Of a stretch of 64,000 nucleotides of DNA, positions 47,651 through 59,900 are shown one piece after another. A model generated the notes under the pieces. That model was not told the origin of the DNA. It worked only from the letters and a program-made list of their open reading frames with translations, and ran no database searches. The stretch comes from Nepenthes gracilis. Its lineage: Eukaryota; Streptophyta; Magnoliopsida; Caryophyllales; Nepenthaceae. Each line of letters begins with the position of its first letter. The first letter of the stretch is position 1. The stretch is from NCBI GenBank assembly GCA_033239525.1, contig BSYO01000023.1:14393304-14457303 (forward strand), written 5' to 3'. The position numbers were made by a program, and so were the translations under genes.

Positions 47651-48466
47651 TAGTTAATCACATGATTAGAGCGTATATAATAATAATTGAACTAATCAAT
47701 TTTAAATTGGCCTTAACTGTTTAGGTCATGACTGATTTTTTTAGAAAATTACCATCAGCTAGCTGACAGTATAATTACATAAACCAGCCACTTTTTTTGA
47801 AAATGAAATAGATTTTGAAAAATAAGGATAAAACGTAGCTCCCACTTCCCCTAAAATGGGAACGTATCTTGATTTTTTAAATTTTTTTATTTTATTTAAA
47901 TTATAATTCAGATTAAATTTGCTCAACAAATATATTTTGTAAATTTGATATATTTATATTGTGAGAAAAATACTAATGTATTATCAAATAAACTTAAATA
48001 TGATACATTAAAATTATATGGAATATTCCCATTTTTAAATATTATATGTTTTGATTATTTTCATTTTTATTGATAATTTTATCAAATATTATATGGTTAG
48101 AATTATAATAATATATTAAAATATATTATATTTGTTATAATATTTTTAAATAGTTTATTCATTAATTAATTTTTTTAAAATTAATTTTATTTTATTTATC
48201 GTATTTGAGTTACACCTACAGAGGAAGAGAAGAGCTACAGATAGAGTACAGGGCACAGTGACATTGTCCTCGCAGTAAGTTAAATTGTACGCTACAGAAG
48301 CCCAATGTAATATTAAGATAACGAAGGCAATGTAAAATAGTAGTTCATGAACCCGGTAAAGGGTTACACCATCAACCAAATACAGATCTTCATCCCTAAC
48401 CCTAATCCACACAGAGAGACGGAGAAAGCGGTGAAAGACCGGCACGGTCACTCCGTTGGTAAATAA
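47651..48466. other. AT-rich DNA including the 3' flank of the thaumatin-like gene
   Basis: 47900-48190 is very AT-rich. 48200-48466 lies just downstream of the thaumatin-like stop codon and is probably its 3' UTR; on the minus strand AATAAA-type signals occur at about 48187-48197. Confidence 0.5.
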
Positions 48467-49396
48467 TCAACGGCGGTGGGGACAGAAGCTGACCAAGTAA
48501 TTACCCCGAGTACAGGTAGAGATACTAGTCGGATCGTCATACGCAAACGAGTAAGCCCTAGGGCATGCCGCCTTGAATATCCTCGAGTATGCGGTCGGCC
48601 TGCAGGCCTGCGGGCTTCCGAAACTTCCCGTACAGCAGTACCTCGGCGAGTTAAACGCTGAGCAAGCGCTCTTGCAGGCCATTACTCTGTTATCACGTGA
48701 TCTTACCTGCAGCCCCGCCGGGCACATGGCGTTCAGGTCACTCACGCAGCCGGCGGCGCTGCATTTTCCTCCCGTTCCCTTGTACGGCGTTATCGACATC
48801 GCTAGGTTGTAGCCGTCGACCAAGCTGACGTCGTAGAAGTCCTGCTCCTGGCCGAGGGTGATCTCAGCCAGGGTGGCCGGCGGTGTTCCGCCCAAGCCGT
48901 TGCAGTACAGGGATCCGCCGCAGTCTCCGGTAGCGCAGCGGCCGCGTCCGGTGGAGTCGAAGGAGCAGCTGTGGCGGCCCCAGATCCGGCCGGACCATCC
49001 TGGTGGGAGCTGGAGCGAGTAGGCTTTGTTAGGTGGGAGCTTGAAGCCACCGCGCGCAAGGATCTGCTTGCCGGCGCTGGGTTGTATGCCCGGCCATACT
49101 GGGTGCGCACATCTATTCAGGAGCAATATTGTTGTCGCTGAAACGAATTAATCAAACCGTAGAGTCAAGAACGCCCATTCGAGAATAGTCAAAAATGTTT
49201 TTACAAAAATATGAAACAAATCGCCAACAGAGGTGAAGAAAACATGGCATTTCAGAAATATAAAAACAGAGCATGAAGAAGTAATGGCAGATTCTGCAAA
49301 ATGCAGGTAGAGAGAGAGAGAGAGGTGGGTTGATACCATACCTGAAACGTGGGTGATGAGAGAGAAGAGCAGCAAAGTGATGGGCAATGCCTCCAT
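48467..49396 (-). CDS. Thaumatin-like protein (PR-5 family), two exons
   Basis: The exons are 49342-49396 and 48467-49137. The intron has donor TTTCAG|GTATGG and acceptor TTTCAG|CGACA, and the join keeps the frame. The product is 241 residues. Residues 1-19 (MEALPITLLLFSLITHVSA) are a clear secretion signal. The mature part begins TTILLLNRC and carries the thaumatin signature GRGRCATGDCGGSLYC at 82-97, 16 cysteines (eight disulphides) and the acidic-cleft residues R73, E110, D121, D126 and D219 or D220. The length is that of large thaumatin-like proteins. Family members are secreted, stress- or pathogen-induced, and often bind beta-glucans. The chain ends FCPHRR, without a long C-terminal extension. 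It looks intact. It lies between element B and the GrpE gene. Confidence 0.93.
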
Positions 49397-52388
49397 GGTT
49401 GAGGAGAGTAAAAGAGATCAAACAGCGGAAACAAAGCACGAGAAATGGAAGAGAGAGACCCACAATGCCGTGTTACAGAGGGGAACTGCAGAGCATTAAA
49501 AATGACGAGAGAGGAGGGAAAGCAACAATAATGATGGAGAAATAAGGTAGTGGATGACACTAAATCCCAGTTCTCGAGCGTCTCACAGTTTTGGGACTGT
49601 AAGGAGGGGTAGGGCCTACCTTGTCAGAACCCGATGTCAAAAGTAAGGGTAGAAGAAGGGGGATCGGCAATGGTCAAATATTCTCGTTCATTCACATGCC
49701 ACGAAAATCGACGAAAAGAGGCCAGTGATTAGTTTAAGTGCCTGTTTGATTGTATTCTTGCCCTTGATTTTTAATTGTTTGCCCTGTTCAACCACTAGAT
49801 GTTTATTTATTTATGTTTACCGTAGCCACAATGAAATCAAAAAGCAGCCATACCGCTCGGGAGAAAGTTGTGAGGTGAGGCCATAGCAAGGTATCCAATG
49901 ATTAGTTTCTCGTTTAGGTGATTAACTTCAATTTAAGTGGGGTTCGATCATTCTTATTTGGACCAAACCCTAAAAGCTTTAAAAGAGAAATCTCTGTTTT
50001 ATGCTGATTAACTCTTTACAATTCAAGATGAGACTCAGCTTAGAATCTTCCACACTCACAGTCGCCTTGAGCTTCTGCGCTGCTTCGAGCAAATCTGTTT
50101 CGACGGTGATCTTTTAGATTTTTAGTCTCTATACAACACTGAATGTCATTGTATCCGAGTAGACTCTATCGCCCCTGCCAGATTCTCCAACGCTAGCCAG
50201 ACAGATTGAAGAGGAGCACCCATCTGTCTTGAACTCAATTTAATCCTTTAGTTGTTTTTTTTTTTTTTTTTTGTCTTCCAAAAAGAGAAGTGCTATTATG
50301 ATTGAAATGGTAAAAAGTGTTTTTGCTTTTAATAAATATAAGCTTTTTAATGAGATGGAATCTTATCAAGTACTTTCTACTGTATTAAAATAATATAGAA
50401 TGTTATAAAAAAATTTATGTTTATTAAAACCAAAATACTTCTTCACTTTTTCAATCATAATACCACTTTCTTAAAAGAAAAAATTACTAATATTAGTCAA
50501 AGGACTATAAAAGAAATAAAAGTATGCACCTTTTCATTTTTAATTTTTTATAATTTATATAATTTGATTGTTCAATTTAAATATAGAAATATCAATATAT
50601 CATTGTTAGTACATTTGTTCCTTATGGGTACAATTTAAAACAGATCACCTCAATACTTAATTAAATAAGAGGTTTAAATGTCAACGATTTAACGAAAAAA
50701 GTCATAGAGTCAATCGAGTAATAAATCTCGAATGTATGAACCAAAGAATACAATCTAAACAGTCAGATATTAAATGATCATAATGAGCCGCTTAAAAGTC
50801 AGGTACATAGAGCGGATGAAATAACTATTTAGCTAGTAGCTAGATGGCTCTCTCGTTGAATGAAAATGATCGTTACACACCGTAAGTAACGTCTGTCACT
50901 GTTGATTCGAAACAGTATCATGCGCACATATTGATTTTGGATGTCAATCAACAAAATGATATTTCTGATTATGAATAAAATCTTTTCAAAAAAAAGAAAA
51001 AAAAATTAATCAATCAAATGAGTACACACAAATGAGTATAACCCTCCAAATGTACACTCATTTTCTTCATCTTTAATTTTTAGCATTTGCTTCCTCATCA
51101 TATTTCCAATCCTAATAGAAAGATCATTAACTTGAGTATCGGATGATATACTAAGGAATGAATTCCGTACACCTCTTACATTTAATTTATTCTGTTATAG
51201 TGTGCAGAACTCTAATTCATAGTCACAAAGATTAGATTCATTTATAGTTAGACGTTTAAGCAAAGTTATATGCTTCCTAATTTATATGTCAATTCAGATT
51301 TTTAAAACACATCAATTTTATTTTTTAATGTTTTTAATTTGTATACTTTTTATTAAAAAAAATTATAAAAATGACTATAATAAATGAAACAAAAAATATG
51401 TCTGTTCATTTCACAACTCAACGGCCAATAACAGTTACCTAACATTAATAATAATAACAAACAACCTAACAGTGGCATCAAATTTTCAATGACCTAACTA
51501 AACAGGATCTAAGTTAATTAATATGTTATTTTTATAATATATTACAAGACATTTAACTTAATTTTTTTAAAAAAAATAATTTTGTAATGTCTAGAATCAT
51601 CGAGTTTTATGTCGAATGCAGCCTGCACAGTTATGTCCAGAGAATCACCTCAGTTTTTTATTTACAATATAATAATTAATATTATTTCGCAACAATCAAA
51701 TAATTTTCATTTTTTTTTAATTTCACATAACTGATTAATCTTTTCTTACAATTATTTTATTTAATTTATATTTTAAAAATTTAAATCACCTTACATGCTA
51801 TCCTCTCATATTACTTTCGACATAATTTTTAAATATTATTATTTATTATTTTATCTTTTAATATATTTTCACTAAAATTCTCATTTTATACATATTATTT
51901 TATTATATAACATACTAATTTATTAGGTATAAAAAATCTAATAGGTTTCTCGTTGAACCTAGAAGTATAAAGAGTAATGCATATGATGAAAATCAAGAAA
52001 AAATAGGGTAAATAAAACCAATATGAAAATCTCTTATAGCATTTGTCATCTAATTGACAGCTGTTTTGCAAAATTTGAAGTAAAATGGGAGATGAACTTC
52101 ACTGTAAATAACTGATAGCACAGACAATATTACATGAGTTACCTCCTTCCCTCACACAAGCAGCATTTTGCCAGATTTTAGCCTCCCTCCCTCTACTACT
52201 TTTGCACATAAACAGGTTAACTATAAGGATGTAATGTGAACCTTATAAATCATAGCCTCTTGACTTCCCCGAAATCAACCACCATGGCAGATAAAAATGT
52301 CGGACGACAGAATGCTTGGCTGATCGAAGTATAAGGAACAATGTAGACGTCAGAATTCTTTTTAATTTAAAGCTTTGATGTTGGGGGA
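49397..52388. other. Upstream region of the thaumatin-like gene and AT-rich intergenic DNA
   Basis: 49397-49600 should hold the 5' UTR and core promoter of the thaumatin-like gene; no clear TATA box was seen in the first 150 bp. A T-run lies at about 50255-50272. The rest is AT-rich, with an LTR remnant at 51110-51240. 52100-52388 is the 3' flank of the GrpE gene. Confidence 0.5.
51110..51240 (+). repeat. Remnant of a Tat-type LTR (U5 part)
   Basis: TTAACTTGAGTATCGGATGA followed by TATACTAAGGAATGAATTCC and a GTGCAGAACTC segment. It parallels U5 of element B (GACTTGAGCGTC, TATACCAGGAAATGAGTC, TTGCACAGGATT) and the minus-strand LTR at 35.8-36.7 kb. No other part of the element remains. Confidence 0.5.
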
Positions 52389-53949
52389 TCAGTGTTCTTC
52401 AATCCCAGCAGTAGCAGTAGGCTGCTCTGCAGACTTCTGAGGGGGCGGTGGGGCTGTTTTCTTACCAGGGCCGGAAGAAACCTTAACCTTAGCCGGTCGT
52501 AGAAGCCGATCGCCAAGGATAAAACCACGTCGGAATTCTTGAATAACAATCCCTTCCTTGTATTCCTTAGACTCATCGCGTGCAATGGCCTCATGTAACT
52601 ACACCGGGAAAGAAAACCAATCGCAGAGTTTAGACACAGTTGTGCAACAGTATTAACACCACCAATCTTCAATATCGATGGTATACAGTAATAACAATAA
52701 AACTTTAAGTCTAATGAAACCGAATCAGTTATATAAATTCACTATAATATCTTAGAGTATCAATAAACATCATATTTACGTGAAAAAATTGCAAGGAAAA
52801 AAAAAAACCTATGGATAAAGGTGGAGAACTTTCACTATTTTTAAAAAAAGTAACACAAGAAGCAGCTACAAGTGTTCCTAAAAAGCTCTATGAAAACCCT
52901 AGAGCCAAAAAATGAGACGCAAATAGACAAAGTAACGAGCCCAAAAACAGATCCATACCACCACTAATCTTCATTCAAAACACACATCAAGTTGCATTAT
53001 AAACTTTCGGGTCGAGTCTTCAAACAGGCTGATCATACAAAACGAATTTAAGTTATACATAACAAGGATCAAGAACATGAAAATCACGTCCATAGTAGGA
53101 GCAGCACCTATACATGGAATGCCTTCCTCTGGAGAGGAGCCTAGGACCTCGTCTTAAAAGATAATTATCGTTGACATGCTCTACTGCAAACCTAATAGCC
53201 CATCTGGCAAGCTCCAAGTAGGAGGCCTGCTATGCCCTATATGGGTTGTATCCAAAGACATGAAAATAGAGAAAATGAATGCCTCAGCATCCAATGCCAT
53301 GGAGTTTTGTGTCTTAATTCCTAAACTAAAGGGTGAGAGTCTATAATTTTCCTCAAGGGCCCAGTTGGGAATTTTATGAGAGAAGCAGCTCAGTATATGA
53401 AAATCCCGCTATGTGTGGGGCTCTGAGAATGGTCAAACAATTTTGAATCTATTGTGTGTGATCTTACCTAGCATTATACAAGAAACTGATCCCACGACAA
53501 TAGCTTTATTGTTGCTGGGGAACCTTATGTTACTGAAAAAGGCACACCTTCCCAATGTGTGCAAATGCCCACTGAAGCACCACATCTGAATCACTCCTCT
53601 TCAAGAAGCTGATGACCACTAATTCACGGAGAATGGATTGTGTTACCAGCCTCATCGCTGCTGAAGTTACAACACCACCGAGCCAGCCAAGGTCTCGGAA
53701 AAGCACCAGAACAATACAACTACCCCGAAAATATCGCGACTACATATAGCCATTATTAGTTTTATTATTATTAGTTATTATTACCAACTTCTTGTTACTG
53801 GTAGCCCCACCCCCTTATTAGTTATATATTAGTTATATATTCTGATTTCCTTTCTGTTACACGTGCCCTTACTAGTTGGGCTGTTGGCCTCTTATACTGA
53901 TGTACACACGGTTATTGAGCAGAGAATAGTTTTCCCTTCTTCTGTGTCT

Positions 53950-53985
<36 letters not shown>

Positions 53986-56900
53986 CTTTCCCTTCTGCTC
54001 TCTCAGATTTCCCCTTACCCTCTCGTCTTCTCCCCTCAACCTAACCTCTTCCCTTCCCAACTTTTGCTTGATTCTGTCTGTGATTTGGGAATCTGAACAC
54101 AGCCGGCGCTGTGGAAGCTGAAATGTGTGCACGATTGCAACAGTTTTTGGTGCTTTCGTTGACACAATGGCTGAGGGCATGCTGACAAGGTATAAGGCGC
54201 ACGAAGAATCCATTTCCGGCATCATGCAGGAGTTGAAGGAATATGCCGACCGCATCTCCTCCATTTCCTCTACCACCGAACAGATCCAGCAGACTTTCAG
54301 TAAGTTACAGCAAACCATTACTGAGATGCGACAATCCCTAAATCAACTTGAGCGGCAATCCCTACCATCAACGAATCCCCCCTTATTACCCACCCCTCCT
54401 TCCTTTACCCTTTCATTAGCGGCGCTTCCGACGACACAAACCCTAACCCTACTTCCAGCATCTCAACCCGATCCACAAATCTCCTCACAAATCCTCTTAC
54501 CTAAACTCGAAATTCCATTTTTCACCAGCGACAATGTCATCGGTTGGCTCTTCCAAATTGAATGATTTTTTCTGCTCCATGGCACACTGCCGAACCAAAA
54601 ACTGATGGTGGCTGCGTTCTATACGTCAGGTGCTGCACTCCAGTGGTACCAATGAATGCATGTAACCAACCAGCTCTCTACCTGGGAAGCATTCACGAAA
54701 GACCTCGAACGACGTTTCAGCCCATCCTCATACTTGAACCCAAAAGCTACCTTGTACAAGCTTCGCCAGGGAACAACAGTGGCAGCTTATATGTTGGAGT
54801 TCAAATCACTTTCTATCCGGACGCCAAGCTTATCTACCACCAACCTATTAAACTGCTTCATCTCGGGCCTAAATGACAACATCCATCGGGAGCTACTGTT
54901 GCTGAAACCCTTGACACTGCCGGATGCCATTGGAATGGCCAAATTGGTGGAGGAAAAGCTAGACGCCTGCCGAACAAGTGCGCAACGTCTGCCACTGTCC
55001 AGGATCAACAGTAGCTTTGTTCCAATGTCGGTAAAACCTTCTCCGCCCAAATTGCCCATAAAGAAACTAACACCAGCCGAAATGGCCGCTTGTTGAGCAC
55101 TAGGTTTTTGTTTCAATTATGATGAAAAATTTACACCGGGCCATTGCTGCAATCCCCCCAAATTTTTGTGTATGTTGGCTGAAGAAAAGGGAGGCACCCT
55201 GCCTGGACTCCAAAATTTGGAGGTGGGTTCAAAGGAACCCGAGTATTTGGCCGAACATCTTTAAGAAACCGACCCATCACCTCCACCACCTGAAGCCATC
55301 CCAACCATTTTTTTCCATGCTCTGGAAGGACATTTTGTCCCTTCCACCTTGCGACTCCAGGGAGTCATCTCAGGCCAACCCGTAATTATCTTAGTAAGCA
55401 GTGGATCCACTCACAATTTTTCGCAGACACGCATAGCCAAGTATTTCGGGCTTTCAATCAAGCACTCTCACCACCTCAACGTCACCGTAGGAAATGGGGC
55501 TTCACTTCGGTGTGAAGGATTGTGTACCAAAGTCTCGGTAACCTTAGGACAAGGCTGTTTTGATGTTGATCTCTATATGTTATCAATATATGGGGCTGAT
55601 CTTGTATTTGGCGTACAGTGGCTAGCCACAATTGGCCCTGTGTTGTTTGATTACCGGTCATTATGGATGAATTTCGACCATGCTAACACAGACTCACTTT
55701 ACATGGCATGCCACTGACTTCTGTCTCCACCATGACGTTAGGCCAATTAAAGCGAGATGACTTCACCCAATCGGTGGCCTCCTACTTCCAACTCACCATT
55801 CTGCCTACACAGGAGGCCTCCTAGACTATCAGTTCAGCAGCGTTAATTGACCCCGCCCAGTTCCCCTCAATTGTCGATCCTTAGATTATCCATACACTCT
55901 GCCAACTACTCTCCTCCTTTGCCAATATCTTTAAGCTTCCCCACGGGTTGCCTCCGCAACGTTCAACCGACCACTGCATTACTCTAAAGCTTAACACTGA
56001 GCCGGTGAAGGTCAAACCATATCGCTATCTGCATTTCCAAAAAGCGGAAATGGAGAGGTTGATTCATGAAATGCTTGCGGAATGCATCATTCAGCTGAGT
56101 ACTAGCACATTTTCTTCTCCAGTTTTGTTGGTTAAAAAGAAGGATAGCGGTTGGCGTTTTTGTGTGGACTACTGAGCACTTAATGCTATTACAATTAAAG
56201 ATTGGCTTCCCATACCGACCGTGGATGAGTTGCCAGACGAGCTCCATGGAGCTCATGTGTTTTCGAAGCTAGACCTGCGATCTGAGTATCACTAGATGCA
56301 GATGCAAGCTGCCGATGTACACAACACAGCTCTCAGAACCCACGAGAGACACTATAAGTTCTTAGAGATGCCTTTTGGCCTCTCAAATGCTTCTTCCACT
56401 TTTCAATTTGTAATGAATACTATTTTCTGTTCAATTCTGTGGAAGTTTGTGCTAGTATTCTTCGATGACATATTGATTTATAGCCCCACTTGGGAGCAGC
56501 ACTGTGATCATCTTGCCCGAGTGTTCCAGATTCTGCGGGATCAGGTTTTTTATGCCAAGCACAACAAATGTGAGTTCGGGCGCACTTCAATAGCTTATCT
56601 GGGACACATTGTCTTAGAACAGGGGATCGCAGTGGACCCTGCCAAAATTGCCGTTGTGCAACGGTGGCCCGAACCTGCCAATATTAAACAGCTGCGTGGC
56701 TTCTTGGGGTTAGCCGGGTATTACCGACAATTCATAGTACATTATGCTCAAATCACAGCGCCCCTCAATCAATTATTGCGGAAAGGCGCTTTTGTCTAGT
56801 CTACAGAAGCAACGGCAGCTTTCCAGGCGCTTAAAACTGCCCTCACAACTACTGCGGTCTTGACGTTACCCGACTTTTCCAAACCATTCGTCGCCCAAAC

Positions 56901-59900
56901 CGATATGTCCGAAAATGGCATTGGAGCAGTGCCAATGCAGGCCGGACACCCAATTGCATTATTTAGTAAACAGTTTAAGCCCCAGCTGCAAGGCGCCTCT
57001 ACTTACATTCGGGAGCTCTGCACTATTACAGAGACAGTGAAGAAGTGGCGACAATATTTGTTGGGGGTGAAATTTATTATTCAAACAGATCACCAGCCGC
57101 TCAAGGTCCTCTTAAGCTAGACCATTCACACCCTGGAGCAACAACGATGGATTACCAAGTTGCTAGGATATGATTTCAAGATTACTTACAAACCCGGAAA
57201 GGAAAATGGACCGGCTGATGCCTTATCTCGATTACCAGATGGCTCCTGTCAAACCCTGTGCACATCTTCCAGGCCAGTGGTGGCCCTGGTTGCAGCCCTC
57301 CGCAATTTTTACACAAAAAATACAGCCTCAACCGAACTACTGGCTGCCATCCAGGACCGGCCGGGAGACTTTGAGCATTATTCAGTGCGGGATGGTCTAG
57401 TTTTCTTCAAACGTAGACTTTTAGTACCAACTGATTCAGCATTGCAGGGCCTAATTTTACATTAGTATCATGATTCACCACTCAGGGACATGCGGGATTC
57501 CAGCGATCGCTTGAATATCGGCTAATTTTTATTTGCCACACATGCATAATGACATCTGTGAGTATGTTTCTAGGTGCCCGACCTGCCAACAAGTCAAACC
57601 TCTCATTGTGGCTCCTCAAGGGAAACTGCAGCCCCTTCCCATTACTGGAAAAATTTGGAGTTCACTCTCCATGGACTTTATTACCCATCTGCCAACTTCG
57701 GGAGGAAAAACCGTCATCCTTGTGGTGGTGAACAAACCGTCTAAATATACCCACTTCTCCGTAGAAGACTTGGCAGCCGTCTTTATTCAGGAGATCTGCC
57801 GATTGCACGGGATGCCCACCGAAATCGTTTCAGATCGAGATCCTGTCTTTATGAGCAAATTCTGGAAAGAATTTTTTAAATTGCAACGTAACGCCTTATC
57901 CAGTAGCAACTCTTATCATCTTCAAATGGATGGACAAACGAAAGTAGTCAACCGTTGTTTAGAGGATTATCTGCGTTGTTTTGTGGCCGAGAATCGTTCC
58001 ACTTGGGTTCGGTTTTTACCTTGGGCGGAATGGAGTTACAATACCACGTGGCACTCGTCCATGAAAATGAGTCCGTCTGAGGCGGTGTATGGCACTCCTC
58101 TACCCTCTTTGGCAGATTACATTCAAGGCACCTCACCAATTGCTGTCATGGATAATCTGCTCACTTCACGTGCTTCCCTGTTCTCTCGGCTCAAGGAGAA
58201 TCTTCAACGAACACGGCTGCGCATGAAGAACCAAGATGATGCTCATTGTTCCGACAGGGAATTTCAGGTGGGAGACTGGGTTTATATCAAATTCCAACAT
58301 TACCAGCAATCCACAGTGGCTCACCGCCAATCCAATAAACTGGCTAAACGATATTACAGCCCCTTCTGCATTATGAAACGAATCAGACTAGTGGCATACC
58401 ATTTAAATTTTCCCGACTATTCTCATATTCATAATGTTTTTCATGTCTCCTTGCTGAAACGGGGTCCTGCGGAACCACCTGGTCAAGCGATCACATTATC
58501 GCAGGAAGCTCTGGGAACTCAGCCGATCCTGTTTCCATTTCAGATTTTAGGATTCTACAAGGTTCTCCAACATAGTGTTTTCATCCCTCAGCTTCTAGTC
58601 CAGTGGCAGTCTCAAACTGCAGAAGAAGCTACGTGGGAAGTGGCCACTGAATTTATTCAGGATTTTCCTACTTTCAACATTGAGGACAAGGTTCTGTTTG
58701 ATGGGAAGGGTAATGTTACCGGCTTCATCGCTGCTGAAGTTATAGCACCATCGAGCCAGCTGAGGTCCCGGAAAAGCACCAGAATAGTACAACTACCCGA
58801 AAATATCGCGACTACATATAGCCATTATTAGTTTTATTATTATTAGTTATTATTACCAACTTCTTGTTACTAGTAGCCCCACCCCCTCTCGTCTTCTCCC
58901 CTCAACCTGACCTCTTCCCTTCCCAACTTTTGCCTGATTTTGTCTGTGATTTGGGAATCTGAACACAGCCGGCGCTGTGGAAGCAGAACTGTGCGCACGA
59001 TTGCAACAGATTGAGTTTCATTGATTCTAATATCAGTTGATTTTTCCTGAATTTCACCAGTTTGCAGCCATCGAAAACAGAAGAAGAAGAGAGGAAAAAG
59101 GAAAAACCTAGTTTAAGTTCCCCTGGTCTAGAGAGCCTACTTGAAATGTTCAGCGGTCTCACTGGTTTCAAGGGCTAAACTTCAGAGGGCCATATTCAAC
59201 AATCTCTGCACTTGCAGAACACAACAGATTTTATGTGTAATTTTATGTTATCAAAGTTGCCATAATAATCTAAAACTTCTTGATCCCTCTTCATCAAGCT
59301 GCATACATTATGGCATTGAGTCACCATTAGAGAGAACAGCACACTGTGAAAGGAAAATAATGAATTCAATTACTCTTCCGTTGATAAATTATACTTACGG
59401 ATGGATCAAAAGGCTTTCCCACCGTTGGTATGGCAGATACATGCAAACTCCTCATGATTTCCACAAACTGCTTGTATATTCCCTGATAACTCGTATCAAT
59501 CTTTCTTTCCTTCTCGGTTTCTGGTCTGATTTGCTGCTTTGCTCTCTCAAAACCGTCCACCATGAGCAGGAGGGTTTCAATAACTTCTCCCTGTGCATCG
59601 CTCCTTGTTGTAAGTCTCTCCTTTTCTGATCTTTTTCTAAAATTATCAAAATCTGCCTGTAGACGGATGTATTTTTCCTTTCCAGAAGCTAATTCGGCTG
59701 ATAAATTAGAAATTTTCTGGACAAATTCATTCTTCTCGCATTCTATTCTGTGTATTGTGGCCTCAACATCGGACATTGTTTTTTCATCTCCAGTTAGAAC
59801 ACCCTCTTTATAAACTTTAATGAGGATCTCCATTCTGGGTAGGGGCTTCAAATTTGCTTCAATTTCGGGTGTTTTCGCACCGTCCTGGCCTTCTGCTTCA

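Larger units (their letters stand above)
53641..59008 (+). mobile_element. Element D: chromodomain-bearing Ty3/gypsy retrotransposon in the GrpE intron
   Basis: Its LTRs are 53641-54142 and 58714-59008, both starting TGTTACC and ending GATTGCAACA. The target duplication GATTG is perfect (53636-53640 and 59009-59013). The order gag, protease, reverse transcriptase, RNase H, integrase, chromodomain is that of a chromovirus. It lies antisense to the GrpE gene. It is inactive: there are several in-frame stops, the protease Asp and the third integrase acidic residue are changed, and the 3' LTR lacks about 207 bp. Confidence 0.94.

Noticed and set aside
49943..50210. Plus-strand reading with LFTIQDETQLRIFHTHSRLE, which looks protein-like
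   Set aside because: It is interrupted by TAA (50009) and TAG (50123). The open pieces are only 28-37 codons, with no recognised family or splice sites, so chance is likely.
57948..58139. Minus-strand open frames over element D integrase and similar antisense frames over pol
   Set aside because: They are shadows of conserved coding sequence on the other strand.
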